DNA of 64,000 bases from Gammaproteobacteria bacterium. Lineage in GTDB: Bacteria; Pseudomonadota; Gammaproteobacteria; Pseudomonadales; Cellvibrionaceae. Below, in pieces: positions 25,559-35,074 of this stretch. Under the pieces are notes generated by a model. The model made no database searches and was not told the origin of the DNA. It saw only the letters and a program-made list of their open reading frames with translations. Made by a program: the position numbers and the translations under genes. Position 1 is the first letter of the stretch. Every line of letters begins with the position of its first letter. The stretch lies in NCBI GenBank assembly GCA_021151625.1, contig JAGKWY010000019.1, positions 1 to 64,000 on the forward strand. Direction: 5' to 3'.

Positions 25559-25884
25559 TTGGTCAACTTATGCTGCGCCAAATATTTTTTCGCCAGTGTC
25601 AGGTAGCGCGGTGTGGGGCCAACATCTTCATAAATTGCATCACCCAGCTCATCAGTGGCGACCACTTTAGTGCCTTGGATATAAGGAAAGCTGGCCTCCA
25701 ATTGACCCAGAGCAGCGGATAATAATTCGCTAATAATTTGTTCTTTGGAACGCTTTGGATACATTTCTGCCAAGGCATCCAATTTAGCGACATCCTCCAC
25801 TGTCAGCCGCACATGATAGGTTTCTTTAGTTAAATTGCCGTGCGCATGGTTTTCCCAATGCTCAACCAATTGTTTTAAATACAT
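25555..25884 (-). CDS. Conserved small protein, possibly ribbon-helix-helix-like
   Basis: A 109-residue protein. The start is the ATG at 25884 with AGAGGT just upstream; the GTG at 25890 is an alternative. The middle part, TYHVRLTVEDVAKLDALAEMYPKRSKEQIISELLSAAL (read as TYHVRLTVEDVAKLDAL and EMYPKRSKEQIISELL), looks like a ribbon-helix-helix strand and helices. Similar short proteins in pseudomonads have been labelled type 1 pili tip component without evidence. Its function is unknown. It converges on the MATE gene. Confidence 0.65.
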   Translation of the reverse strand: MYLKQLVEHWENHAHGNLTKETYHVRLTVEDVAKLDALAEMYPKRSKEQIISELLSAALGQLEASFPYIQGTKVVATDELGDAIYEDVGPTPRYLTLAKKYLAQHKLTN

Positions 25885-26051
25885 AAGCACCTCTACATGA
25901 TTAACTCACCCTTAGTTTTCAATGTAGTTCAAGTATTTCGCAGAACCCATAAAAAAAGAGTTGGTAATTCACAAATACAGCAATTCATTCTCTGATTTTT
26001 TATAACCTCAAAATTCACTGCGTCTATTTGTTATGAACTTATTAGTAGGGC

Positions 26052-27068
26052 TTATGAATTGCGCTTTTTAAATACCAACCAGGCCGCAACGCTGGTGCCA
26101 CTCAATATCAGCCCTGCCACAACCCAAAACCCGTGTGCTGATTCCGCCAGGGGAATTCCCCCCACATTCATCCCCATCAAACCCGCGGTAATATTGATGG
26201 GTAAGGCCAACACAGTCACAATAGTAAGCACATAAAGGCTGCGATTATTTTGTTCATTTACATGTGCCGCCAATTCTTCCTGCAATAATTTAATGCGCTC
26301 CTGCAAGGCGTTCATATCGCGCAACACTACGGTAAATTCTTCGGTGGACTGGCGCAACTCCTGGCGATCCAACTCATCAATCCACACCGGTGGCAGCTGT
26401 AACATACGAAACAAAGAGGCGGGTTCCGGAGCCAGGAATCGTTGCAGTCGTACTAACAAACGTCGCAGCCCCCCCAACTCTGCGCGAGTTACCCCCAATC
26501 TGCCGAGTAACAAACGATCTTCCCCTTGATCCACGCGTTGGGTAACACTGCGCAAAATATCCACCAACACATTTTGTTGCTGATGTAACAAACGCACGAG
26601 CAATTCAATTGGCGAGCGAATGATCTGACCGTGTTTCACCGCCTCGCGCAACGCATCAATAGAACGCAGCGGTTTGGCGCGTGCCGAAATCACCAGACGC
26701 GGGTGCACACTCAACCAGAGCGTTGCAATTTCAGATGCTTCCAGGGAAAAGTCGTAATGGAAATCGTTGATTACCGCCAACAGCGATGACTCAACCAATT
26801 CAATGCGCGTGGAGTGTGAATCTTCACGCAAGGTATCAAAAAATTCATCAGGTAAATTGGCGTGCGCCTGCATCCATTTGAGTGAGCCGGTATGAGCCAG
26901 ATTAAAGTGAAGCCATAGAAAACCTGCTCCTTTGTCTTCATCCGCCAGGCTCAACCATGCACGCGCCTGGTTACTATCCAACTCCTGCGCGGGCCTATCA
27001 GGGCTTATCAGAAAACCGCAAATAACGCCGTGCTGATCAGTGCCATAACTTGCAAACGGATTGGCCAT
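26052..27068 (-). CDS. zntB: CorA-family zinc transporter ZntB-like protein
   Basis: A 338-residue protein with a long cytoplasmic funnel domain (about 1-270) and two C-terminal membrane helices. The family GxN motif sits between them as GLMGMNVGGIP near residue 293; GMNVGG is the form of the ZntB branch. ZntB moves zinc, probably by proton-linked uptake or efflux depending on species. The start is the ATG at 27068 with GGAG 5 nt before it; the GTG at 27074 is a poorer choice. It stands alone, divergent from the small ORF at 27319. Confidence 0.88.
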   Translation of the reverse strand: MANPFASYGTDQHGVICGFLISPDRPAQELDSNQARAWLSLADEDKGAGFLWLHFNLAHTGSLKWMQAHANLPDEFFDTLREDSHSTRIELVESSLLAVINDFHYDFSLEASEIATLWLSVHPRLVISARAKPLRSIDALREAVKHGQIIRSPIELLVRLLHQQQNVLVDILRSVTQRVDQGEDRLLLGRLGVTRAELGGLRRLLVRLQRFLAPEPASLFRMLQLPPVWIDELDRQELRQSTEEFTVVLRDMNALQERIKLLQEELAAHVNEQNNRSLYVLTIVTVLALPINITAGLMGMNVGGIPLAESAHGFWVVAGLILSGTSVAAWLVFKKRNS

Positions 27069-27318
27069 GCTCACTCCACTATCATCAGTGCCATCATTGA
27101 CGAAAATAATATGCCGGGATTATTAAGATAGTTAGCATCAATATCAATTGTCCCTCCACATAGACCCATTACATTTTCAGCTGCTTCAGGAGTGAATATC
27201 TCACAGGATTTATGTGTGACTGCGTACAGCCTTGCAAGGCCTCCCGACTTATACTGGGTTAACGCTGGACGAACCCGGCGGCAACAGCAAACAGGTAGTA
27301 ATCACAAGGAGCGAGAAA

Positions 27319-27465
27319 ATGAACGTTTTACAGCGCCTATCCACCCACCTGAAACTATTGGCTGATTCAGATACCGCATCCTGGGTTCTGGTTTACGCGG
27401 TTGCAGCCTTATCACTCAGTGTTTCCATGTTGCTAATCAATTCATCAAACTACTTTTCGATCTAA
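27319..27465 (+). CDS. Small membrane protein (48 residues), function unknown
   Basis: A 48-residue ORF starting at the ATG at 27319, with AAGGAG 7 nt upstream. One hydrophobic helix spans about residues 19-40 (ASWVLVYAVAALSLSVSMLL) after a short charged N-terminus. An upstream in-frame extension to 27232 is possible but has no ribosome binding site. It lies 47 bp before the zinc-ribbon gene on the same strand. No family is recognised; the RBS and TM segment support a real gene. Confidence 0.6.
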   Translation: MNVLQRLSTHLKLLADSDTASWVLVYAVAALSLSVSMLLINSSNYFSI

Positions 27466-27478
27466 CCCGTAGCCGTTA

Positions 27479-27509
27479 TAGTCTTCTGAGTTTTGACTCT
27501 GGAAGACTA
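27479..27509 (+). promoter_or_regulatory. Stem-loop that pairs the ribosome binding site of the zinc-ribbon gene
   Basis: Arms TAGTCTTC (27479-27486) and GAAGACTA (27502-27509) can pair, with an inner GAGT-TTTG-ACTC hairpin. The only Shine-Dalgarno candidate, GGAAG (27501-27505), lies largely in the right arm, 7 nt before the ATG at 27513. It has no T-run, so it is not a normal terminator and may control translation. Confidence 0.5.
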
Positions 27510-27512
27510 ACC

Positions 27513-27878
27513 ATGAACGACAACTTTGACTTTGGTGATGCCAACGCCCCTCTGGATACTGAAACGCGCAAGCTACTGCGTGAGACCCATACCGAAACCG
27601 ACGATAATAGCGAGCGCATCCGCAAGCTGGAGAGCAAACTCAATAACTTATCGCTAGTCACTGAAGCGCTTTGGACGCTACTCAACAAGCGTACAAAACT
27701 GACCAATGAAGACCTGGCGACCAGCATTCAAGAGGTTGTGCAATCCCGTCGCACTCGTGAGGAAACCAAGCTCGTCTGCCTGAAGTGCAAGATGCAAAAC
27801 TCAATCAACCATAAAAAATGTATGTACTGTGGTGGCGAGTTAACGGGTCACACCGAAAAGAGTTTGTTTAATTTTTGA
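27513..27878 (+). CDS. Small zinc-ribbon protein with N-terminal coiled segment
   Basis: A 121-residue cytoplasmic protein. Residues 15-60 are charged and helical, with heptad-like spacing that suggests a coiled coil. Residues 88-107 carry two CxxC knuckles (VCLKCKM and KKCMYCGG), a rubredoxin-like zinc ribbon. Its partner and role are unknown. It is preceded by a hairpin that covers its RBS. Its end overlaps by 4 nt a longer reading of the deacetylase ORF, but the deacetylase probably starts later, at 27962. Confidence 0.72.
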   Translation: MNDNFDFGDANAPLDTETRKLLRETHTETDDNSERIRKLESKLNNLSLVTEALWTLLNKRTKLTNEDLATSIQEVVQSRRTREETKLVCLKCKMQNSINHKKCMYCGGELTGHTEKSLFNF

Positions 27879-27961
27879 AAATATACTGGCCGGGTATTAT
27901 CGGGTTGACTAGTATCCTAAAACCAAAAAATCACAATAACCTTCAATACCGAGTTAACCCT

Positions 27962-28783
27962 ATGAAGCTGAAAACTCTCTCCCTGGCCGTGGGCCTGATA
28001 CTGGGCGCAAGCCTCCAGGCCAATGCAGCAGACGACACCGCAAACAAGGCATTTAAATGGCCCAATGGTGCCAAGGCCGCAGTAAACCTGGCCTATGACG
28101 ATGCGCTGGACAGCCAACTGGATAACGCCATCCCGGCACTGAACAAATACAAACTCAAAGGTACTTTTTACCTGAATGTGGTCAGCCCTACCCTGAATAC
28201 CCGCCTGGAAGAATGGCGCAAGGCCGCTAAAGCGGGCCACGAATTAGCCAACCACAGTATTTTCCATCAGTGCTCCAAAAGCGGACCGGGACGCGAATGG
28301 GTGTCCGCAGACCGCGACCTGGATAAACTCAGCGTTACCCAAATGCAGGAACAGGTTAAAGTTGCCAACTCCTTTCTCCATGCGATAGATGGCAAAACCG
28401 AACGCACCTACACCCCACCTTGCATAGATTTGAATGCGGGCGGCGCTAACTATGTAGACGGTTTAAAAAGCGAATTTGTGGCCTTTAAAGCCATGGGCGG
28501 TGGTGTTACCCCCGACATGAACACACTGGACCCCTACCGCGTAGGCGTGGACTTCCCAAACAACGTTACCGGTGCGCAGTTAATTGCGATAGTTAAGGAA
28601 GCCGCCGCCAAAGGCACAATGGCAAACTTCACCTTCCACGGTGTGGGTGGCGATCACATTGTCACCTCCAAAGAAGCCCATGAAGAATTGCTGAAATATC
28701 TTGCTGACAACAAAGATATTTACTGGACTGACACGTTCGTCAACATCATGAAATATGTAAAAGAACAGCAGGCAAAGAAATAA
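27962..28783 (+). CDS. Secreted polysaccharide deacetylase (NodB domain)
   Basis: A 273-residue exported enzyme. The start is the ATG at 27962, which gives a clean signal peptide (1-22, ending ANA); the longer ORF from 27875 places a non-signal segment in front. The NodB motifs are present in variant form: motif 1 as YDDALDSQ (near 44) and motif 2 as ELANHSIFHQC (near 90, metal His residues). HGVGGDH near 222 supplies a late histidine. It probably removes acetyl groups from a beta-linked polysaccharide such as chitin, xylan or peptidoglycan in the periplasm. The next gene is a cupin after a terminator. Confidence 0.85.
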   Translation: MKLKTLSLAVGLILGASLQANAADDTANKAFKWPNGAKAAVNLAYDDALDSQLDNAIPALNKYKLKGTFYLNVVSPTLNTRLEEWRKAAKAGHELANHSIFHQCSKSGPGREWVSADRDLDKLSVTQMQEQVKVANSFLHAIDGKTERTYTPPCIDLNAGGANYVDGLKSEFVAFKAMGGGVTPDMNTLDPYRVGVDFPNNVTGAQLIAIVKEAAAKGTMANFTFHGVGGDHIVTSKEAHEELLKYLADNKDIYWTDTFVNIMKYVKEQQAKK

Positions 28784-28795
28784 CCGCTTAAGAAA

Positions 28796-28827
28796 AATTA
28801 ACCCGGCCAATGCCGGGTTAATTTTTT
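28796..28827 (+). terminator. Rho-independent terminator of the deacetylase
   Basis: Arms AATTAACCCGGC and GCCGGGTTAATT enclose the loop CAAT, followed by TTTTC. Confidence 0.9.
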
Positions 28828-28870
28828 CTGGCGCTGATCGAAAATTTTTAATGTTTATAAAGGAGTTATT

Positions 28871-29287
28871 ATGTCTTCCAAAAACCGTACCCCCGTTGTA
28901 CTAGCACCCAACGCTGGTCGCGCATATAACATGGGCAGAATGTTTGCTTCATTTAAAGCCGATGGAGAGGAAACCGCGGGAGGTTACTCAATTTCCGAGT
29001 GGTGGCTGGAGCCGCACACTACCGGGCCTGGTGCACATTCGCATACGGAAGACGATGTGTTTTATGTACTCGAAGGAACCATGAGCTTTCTGCTGGGCGA
29101 TGAGTGGATTGATGCACCCAAGGGTTCCTTTGTGCTGGCACCAGGTGGGATGACGCACGACTTTGAAAATCGCGGTCCGGTGCGCGCGGGCGTATTAAAT
29201 TTTTCAGCGCCCGGCACATTTGAACAAAATATGCCGCAAATAGTGTCCTGGTTTGAGCAACATCCACCAGGTGACACGGGGCGTTAA
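28871..29287 (+). CDS. Cupin-domain protein
   Basis: A 138-residue single-domain cupin. Motif 1 is PGAHSHTEDDVFYVLEG (near 52), with the metal-binding His-His-Glu pattern, and motif 2 is LAPGGMTHDFENRG (near 93). It resembles small cupins that bind a metal and may act as dioxygenases, isomerases or sugar-binding proteins. The substrate cannot be deduced. RBS AAGGAG lies 6 nt before the ATG. It converges on the 510-residue unknown gene, with 1 nt between the ends. Confidence 0.82.
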   Translation: MSSKNRTPVVLAPNAGRAYNMGRMFASFKADGEETAGGYSISEWWLEPHTTGPGAHSHTEDDVFYVLEGTMSFLLGDEWIDAPKGSFVLAPGGMTHDFENRGPVRAGVLNFSAPGTFEQNMPQIVSWFEQHPPGDTGR

Positions 29288-30820
29288 TCACGCAAAAGAA
29301 ATTACCCTGGTATCTGCCAGTAATTCATTAATCGCAGCAAATTGTTTGTTGGCATTTAACGCTAATAATTCTTCCGCAAAGTGTTTCAATTGGTGATCGG
29401 AATATTCGTCAGTGTCTGCATCGATCAGCTTATAGTTTCTAAACTCACTCACTGTTTTGCTGGCCTCCAGGTTCTGTTCCAATAACAAATTATTTACCCG
29501 ATCCTCAGTCATAGACAGGGTACGTGTCACGCTTCCAGAGCGATGCTCGGTAATATAGCGGTAATTAGGATTGCTGATTTCGCGATTTTCAATATCAAAG
29601 ATTCCTTCAAAGCGATTATTAATTAACTCGAAACTGGATTCCTGCTTTATCAAGGTAGTATCTGCATAGGATTCAACACGCGTTTTTTGTTCCAGTGTCA
29701 ACTTCAACATGGAGGCTTGAGAGTAAAACTCGTGATTATGAATAACCTTTGAACTGATGCTGGCGGTGAAATCCGGTAACCCGGAATCGAAGGCCGCTCG
29801 AGCCGCTTCAATAGCACTCTCTGTTTCCAGAGTTTTAGGAATTGCCAGAAATTGCTCAAACATGGATTCAAATGCATCCAAAATAAAACGTCGCGATTTG
29901 TTATCCATGTTGGCATCATCTGAGGCCTGGCGAATAAGCTCCAGATAAGGTTCCAGCGCATTGACATTTGCACTGCTGCTACTCACCAAGGTGTTGAGGT
30001 CAGTAGTGATATCCACCTTAAAACCACGCACGTCGCTGGCACTAAGGGTTTGTGTTTGAGCTTGTTCATTGACGCGAAATTCGTAGCTGTGCTCAACAAA
30101 CGTATCATTGGGTCCAGGGCGCTTTAACGTGAAGCTAAAATTGCTAATAACACTGGTATCAATACCTTTCAAGTTGCGCAGCTGCGTGGTGTCGGTGCGA
30201 AAAAACTCATCGCCCATTTGCCCCAGTTTATCTGCCAATTCGCCCAGGGCTTTTTGCTCTGCATCCGAGAGCGAACCATCCACTTTAAATGAAAATTCCA
30301 GATTGGAACCATCCGAGCCAATATGCCTGCGATGCAACTCGATTTGAATTTTATCGCCGTCCTTCGTTTTAATAGTCAAGATCGCCGCTTGATTATCGGA
30401 CGTTGGGCGCTGACTAAAGCTGGGCGATGAATTTTTTACCGCCTGCTCTTGCGTCACTTGCAAACGGCGGGCTTCATTGCGATATTCAGTTGTTTCCCGA
30501 CTCAGTGCAGCTATCTGACTAAACACACTGCTGATTGAAAGCGTGGCTTTTTTTGCACTGGCGGCATTCAGCGAACTCAATAAATTGCGCGATAGCGCAG
30601 AGGCCGCCGGCCCCTGGGGCTTGTTATCGCGCAGGCCACTGATAGCCACAAGCGCTTGATCATAGGTGACGGGCATATCGCGCGGCTGGAAACTGACTTG
30701 ATCCGTAGCCGCTGGAGTACTGACCGGAGCGATGCTAACGGGGCTCGCTTCGATAGGTTTGGCAGCAGGCACCTGTGCGATAGCTGGCTGTACAAATACA
30801 GGGGTTGCAGTAACTTGCAT
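29288..30820 (-). CDS. Conserved hypothetical protein (510 residues)
   Basis: A large cytoplasmic or secreted-without-signal protein of unknown function. Residues 1-50 are rich in Ala/Pro/Val (low complexity). Residues 145-235 hold beta-rich stretches such as AAILTIKTKDGDKIQIEL and FSFKVDGSLSDAEQKALGEL, followed by helical segments. The middle region (SLSDAEQKALGELADKLG) loosely recalls a family of uncharacterised pseudomonad proteins. No catalytic motif, signal peptide or membrane helix is visible. The ribosome binding site is GGAGATGTGTT before the ATG. The codon usage looks like that of its neighbours. Confidence 0.65.
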   Translation of the reverse strand: MQVTATPVFVQPAIAQVPAAKPIEASPVSIAPVSTPAATDQVSFQPRDMPVTYDQALVAISGLRDNKPQGPAASALSRNLLSSLNAASAKKATLSISSVFSQIAALSRETTEYRNEARRLQVTQEQAVKNSSPSFSQRPTSDNQAAILTIKTKDGDKIQIELHRRHIGSDGSNLEFSFKVDGSLSDAEQKALGELADKLGQMGDEFFRTDTTQLRNLKGIDTSVISNFSFTLKRPGPNDTFVEHSYEFRVNEQAQTQTLSASDVRGFKVDITTDLNTLVSSSSANVNALEPYLELIRQASDDANMDNKSRRFILDAFESMFEQFLAIPKTLETESAIEAARAAFDSGLPDFTASISSKVIHNHEFYSQASMLKLTLEQKTRVESYADTTLIKQESSFELINNRFEGIFDIENREISNPNYRYITEHRSGSVTRTLSMTEDRVNNLLLEQNLEASKTVSEFRNYKLIDADTDEYSDHQLKHFAEELLALNANKQFAAINELLADTRVISFA

Positions 30821-30990
30821 AACACATCTCCATCATTCATTCGCCCGGCAATAGCTAAGGGACTCCGCCAATATGCACTTGCTATATCCAAGTGTTATCA
30901 AACCGCAAATGTTATCGGCCGCAAATCAAAATAATTGAGCTCACCCGATGTAAAAAGATGTAAGGCAAACAAAGCCAGGGGATTTATCAC

Positions 30991-31956
30991 TCAGTATTCA
31001 ATCACCATACGTACCGAGTCGGTATAAACACCGGCAATGGGTGTGGACTGCCCACTGGTAATAAGTACCGGAAGGTTTACGGTTTCACTCATACCTGTGC
31101 CCATGCGATTTAATGGATTGGTATTGCCCAGTACCTGGCTGGTAGAACTGGGGTGAAAGATTTGGTAGGCAACCGTCTGCCCGCCCGCCGATTTCATATT
31201 CCGAGAGCCACTCGCGTAGTTATTCCCTGTATCAGCGTAAAGTAAATAATCCTCTTGGTTAGTGCAGCGCACACTCACACTCAGTTGACCAGCTACCGCG
31301 TTTTCCAACAAGCTGACCGAACCAAAATCCACCAGGCTTGGGCTGCTGACAAATTCACAACTTTTACTTACCACCAAACTAAAATTCATAGTAACGGAAG
31401 AATTCACCGGGTTAGATATGAGGCATATATTTACAATGTTCAGACTGGTACACATGCTGCCATCTACGGTCAACACCTGGGTTCCCGTGTAAGTACCCGC
31501 ATTAGGCCATTTCGTTGTAGCAACAGTTTTTACATGAAGCGGAATATCAACACGTCCGGTAGTAAGCACACCCAATCCCAGTAAACTAAACCCTGTTGGA
31601 CCACCAACACTTTGGCCAGATGAACTGATTGATGGAGTGTAAGTGGAGTTACTGGCAAGTATGTAGGAGACACTGTCTACACCATTGGACAAAGTCAGTG
31701 GTTGAGTTGCGGTATAACGTAACCAACTGGATGTGCTTAGTAATTGCAGAGTCAATGCTACGGAACAGGTCACCGAAAAAATCGCATCTTGTGCACTGCC
31801 GTTAGGGGAAATATCCCCGGCAGGTAAAGTTTGCGATGCATGAGAGCCATAATTGACTGTTGCTGGTGTGGTTGTAGCACTTGCGCTACAAGCTGCTTGC
31901 GACTTACTCGCCCAACACAGCAACAAAACAATCATCGCAGAAAATAATTTTTTCAT
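30991..31956 (-). CDS. Archaic chaperone-usher pilus tip protein (two spore-coat-U domains, CsuE-like)
   Basis: A 321-residue secreted protein. Residues 1-21 form a signal peptide ending SQA. Two SCPU-like domains follow, at about 22-170 (ATTTPATVNYGSHAS) and about 185-320 (KSCEFVSSPSLVDFGSVSL), each beginning with Cys and ending in beta strands. Two-domain proteins of this type sit at the tip of Csu-type pili and act as adhesins. It is the last gene of the pilus operon; its ATG shares one base with the usher stop codon TAA. Confidence 0.85.
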   Translation of the reverse strand: MKKLFSAMIVLLLCWASKSQAACSASATTTPATVNYGSHASQTLPAGDISPNGSAQDAIFSVTCSVALTLQLLSTSSWLRYTATQPLTLSNGVDSVSYILASNSTYTPSISSSGQSVGGPTGFSLLGLGVLTTGRVDIPLHVKTVATTKWPNAGTYTGTQVLTVDGSMCTSLNIVNICLISNPVNSSVTMNFSLVVSKSCEFVSSPSLVDFGSVSLLENAVAGQLSVSVRCTNQEDYLLYADTGNNYASGSRNMKSAGGQTVAYQIFHPSSTSQVLGNTNPLNRMGTGMSETVNLPVLITSGQSTPIAGVYTDSVRMVIEY

Positions 31957-34253
31957 TATTCATCAACTCCAGTGACAGGCTGACAAATAATTTTCCCCAA
32001 GCGCGGTAAGGATTCAGTTTTTTCGAGTGGTGGATTTACATTGAGCACGCAATCCCCCTCTTCCCAATACAAACGCATGGGCTCAGTTAATTGTTCGATA
32101 TAAACCTCCCCGCCCCAACCCACTATAAATTCTTGTTCAGAGACGTCAGCGGTTAATACGGCACCAACCGGTAAAGGTTGCTGCTGAATATCGAATGCAT
32201 CAATTAACACCGATGGCAAAAATCTTACCGGGAAGCTGACATGTACACCACCCTTGCGTTTAGGTACAACCATTTGTTCAATGGAACCTATAGCGGCATT
32301 CGCGGGCAAACCGGCTGGATCTATCGCAATGCGATTTTCCAGATGACTATAAACATCGGGCACTAATAGTTTTCCTTTTGCATTGGTAGTGCCAGCTAAT
32401 TGATTACCAATTAATACCGGAATATCCGGCTGGCCAGCATCCACTACTGCAAAAGCATCTACCAGATAACGACTCGGGTAAATTGATTTATCCATCATCG
32501 CCAACGCGCCAGTTAAACCACCGGAAACCTGTTTCAATTCGTTATTGCGCACCAGGCTGGCAGAAGCCTCATAATATTTTGCTCGCCAATCCAGATTCGC
32601 GTAGAGGTTGCGCTCAGGCGCATCATCTGCCCCCAGACTCCACCCCAAACCACCTTCATAAGGAGCATTGCTCATCGCCTGGAGTTGCGTACGCCATGTG
32701 TCATCTATATCGCGCTGCCCACCCACGCTCGCCTGCCCGCGCGTACCCAATGGAATGCTCACTGCAAGACTTACCACATTGCCCTTATCCCCATACAACT
32801 GGCGATTGATATTGGCAAACAAAGTAATACCGGAATTGAAATAGCGATTCCAGGATAAGGTTGCAAACTCACGTCGCCCCAGGTCTTCATCATGCACCCG
32901 AAAATAACCGAGATTAAATGAGCCCAGGGTTTTCTGATAATAAGTCGCCGCTACTTGCCATTGCGTATCGCGCAACACACCGCGATCCAGATTTCCCAAA
33001 TCACGATACATTCCCGCACGCGTTAAATAGCGCGCACTCATACCAACTCGCTGCTGGCTGTAACTGTAGGCGATGGATTGTTGTCTCCCTTTCTCTTCCA
33101 GATAACGGCTTTCCGTATGGGAAAATTCAAACACCCCATAATTACCTGCAAGCGCAGAAAAACCGGCACCACCCAGGCGCAAATCCTCACCGCCCTGCAA
33201 CAACAATTGCGGTGTAAAAAAAGAATTAAGGCCGTAGCGCAAACTGCTGCTAAACACAGGGCGATCCGCATAGTTATCCGAGGCGAGCCCAAACTCATTT
33301 CGTCTCACACCCAAGGTCATGTCATAGTCCAACAGCCCGGGCGATAAAATTTCGCTAGCGATATAGAAATTAATTTTTTGGCGCGACTGCTGCCCTTGCA
33401 CATTAGTGGTTACCACTTCAGCAATACCTGCGCCGGATAAATAAGGCATGGTATTAATGGTAAACGGCCCCGGATTTACCTGGTCGCGCCAGCGCAACTG
33501 ATCATTAATTAATAAATCAATGCTGCCCGGCAATGCCGATTCGCCAAAAAATTCCGGTAAGGGATAGGTAATCAAGTTGGGATCCAATTCATAATCACGC
33601 GCTATGCGAATGCCACCCATACGAATACTACTGCCCCAGTTTGGAGTTGCATTAATGACATCGCCCAGGGTTAAGCCCCACAGGCCCGATTGGCTGTCAT
33701 ATTGATAGTAGGATTCAAAGCGTAAATATTTATCGCCCGCGGCCTCTTCAATACCATCGCGGGCGATCGCACGATTCACCATATAAAAATTATTTTCAAA
33801 CCAATAAAGTTCGTGCCATAACGAGGATTGGGTTGTTACTGTGTCATCAAGAACCAATATATCGTAATTCAGAAATGCACCGCTATCGCGATGTGCAGGC
33901 TCAACCGGTGCTGAGCGCGCCAAGGTAGATATGTTTTGCATGGGCAAAGCACTACCAGGTACTGTGAGTAATAAACGCTGCATGGTTTCATCATAGATAA
34001 CACTGGCACCGGGAAACTGGCTCAACAATAATCGCTCAGCGTGCGGAAAATCCAATTGAATACCAAGGGCTGCGAGTTCTGCAGCGGACACTTCCCAGTC
34101 ATTCTCTTTTTGGGTTACGGCCAACACCTGGGTAGTATTTTTGCCATTGATGACGATTTCGAGGTAGAGCACTTTTTCTGCCGCTGCCGGAAAAGACAGC
34201 AGTATTGATAAGAAGCAGACTTGCCTTAAGTAGCGCCAGTCATTGCGCGGCAA
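31956..34253 (-). CDS. Fimbrial outer-membrane usher (archaic CsuD-like)
   Basis: A 765-residue usher. I place the start at a TTG (34253-34251): AGGAG lies 7 nt upstream and a signal peptide follows directly (RQVCFLSILLSFPAAA). Upstream alternatives (34325, 34295) would overlap the chaperone by more than 50 nt and lack a proper signal. The mature protein begins EKVLYLEIVING, the usher N-terminal domain. The central part is a 24-strand barrel (LITYPLPEFFGESALPGSID and later strands), with a plug and the C-terminal VVPKRKGG domain near residue 680. It exports and assembles pilus subunits. It overlaps the chaperone gene by 14 nt. Confidence 0.9.
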   Translation of the reverse strand: MPRNDWRYLRQVCFLSILLSFPAAAEKVLYLEIVINGKNTTQVLAVTQKENDWEVSAAELAALGIQLDFPHAERLLLSQFPGASVIYDETMQRLLLTVPGSALPMQNISTLARSAPVEPAHRDSGAFLNYDILVLDDTVTTQSSLWHELYWFENNFYMVNRAIARDGIEEAAGDKYLRFESYYQYDSQSGLWGLTLGDVINATPNWGSSIRMGGIRIARDYELDPNLITYPLPEFFGESALPGSIDLLINDQLRWRDQVNPGPFTINTMPYLSGAGIAEVVTTNVQGQQSRQKINFYIASEILSPGLLDYDMTLGVRRNEFGLASDNYADRPVFSSSLRYGLNSFFTPQLLLQGGEDLRLGGAGFSALAGNYGVFEFSHTESRYLEEKGRQQSIAYSYSQQRVGMSARYLTRAGMYRDLGNLDRGVLRDTQWQVAATYYQKTLGSFNLGYFRVHDEDLGRREFATLSWNRYFNSGITLFANINRQLYGDKGNVVSLAVSIPLGTRGQASVGGQRDIDDTWRTQLQAMSNAPYEGGLGWSLGADDAPERNLYANLDWRAKYYEASASLVRNNELKQVSGGLTGALAMMDKSIYPSRYLVDAFAVVDAGQPDIPVLIGNQLAGTTNAKGKLLVPDVYSHLENRIAIDPAGLPANAAIGSIEQMVVPKRKGGVHVSFPVRFLPSVLIDAFDIQQQPLPVGAVLTADVSEQEFIVGWGGEVYIEQLTEPMRLYWEEGDCVLNVNPPLEKTESLPRLGKIICQPVTGVDE

Positions 34254-35007
34254 TTTCCAGCTCCTGATGCTCCTGCTCAAATAGAACGCGCGCATCTTTA
34301 CGCTGTAATGCTTGCCACTGAGCATCGGTTAATGGCCATTGCCTGCTCGCACCCACCAGCACATAACCCAATAGGCCCTCGCTAATTTGAACCGGCGCTT
34401 GTGCATCAGGCTGGGAAATTTTTACCTTGCTTAAACGTACATTGAGTTTGCCGGCATTGGTCACCTCCAATATTTTTTCCGGCTCGCTCAGCAGGCGATA
34501 ATGCAAACTATCAGCGACTTCATTATGGCGTTCTATAGGTGATTTTTTTTGATGTGCGGCAGGCATGCCGACAAACAGTGGGAGGGAATAGCGCATTTGG
34601 AAATTCAGTGCCGCGCCATCCAACTTTGTACTAACGGGAATTTCATCAATAATCAACCGATAGCTGGCTTCTTGCTCCACATCCGCAATAACACCTTTGC
34701 GATTCACTACACGGAATACTTGTTGCGCTCCCGGCTTTACAGTAATGAGCGGAGGGCTAACCACCAGATTATCCTGTGCATCATATTGGTCTTTATTATT
34801 TTCCTGCCGCCAGGAAAAAATCCGCGCCTGTAAAACGATTTCCTCTTTCGCACTATTATTTTTTACCCACACCATAGTGGCTGAATCAGGCGCATCGATA
34901 CGCGGGTTAATGGGCCACACCGCCAGGCTTGCCGCATGAATTTGCGCGGCAAAAAAAAGTGCATACAAAAACAACGTCAATCGCAATCCGATTCGCCTGA
35001 GATTCAT
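34240..35007 (-). CDS. Periplasmic fimbrial chaperone (PapD/CsuC-like)
   Basis: A 255-residue protein. The signal peptide (1-25) ends IHA. Two Ig-like domains follow: domain 1 (about 30-145) carries LAVWPINPRIDAPDSATMVWVKNNS and RVVNRKGVIADVEQEASYRLIIDEIP (each split here to its core), and domain 2 covers about 150-255. This is the FGL/archaic type of pilus chaperone, which caps pilin subunits and hands them to the usher. Its stop codon lies 14 nt inside the usher reading frame. Confidence 0.9.
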   Translation of the reverse strand: MNLRRIGLRLTLFLYALFFAAQIHAASLAVWPINPRIDAPDSATMVWVKNNSAKEEIVLQARIFSWRQENNKDQYDAQDNLVVSPPLITVKPGAQQVFRVVNRKGVIADVEQEASYRLIIDEIPVSTKLDGAALNFQMRYSLPLFVGMPAAHQKKSPIERHNEVADSLHYRLLSEPEKILEVTNAGKLNVRLSKVKISQPDAQAPVQISEGLLGYVLVGASRQWPLTDAQWQALQRKDARVLFEQEHQELEIAAQ

Positions 35008-35074
35008 AACGTCTATCCATACCCTGTTATTGTTAACTAAAACCTGTACAAATTTTGTTGATGATTATTATCAA

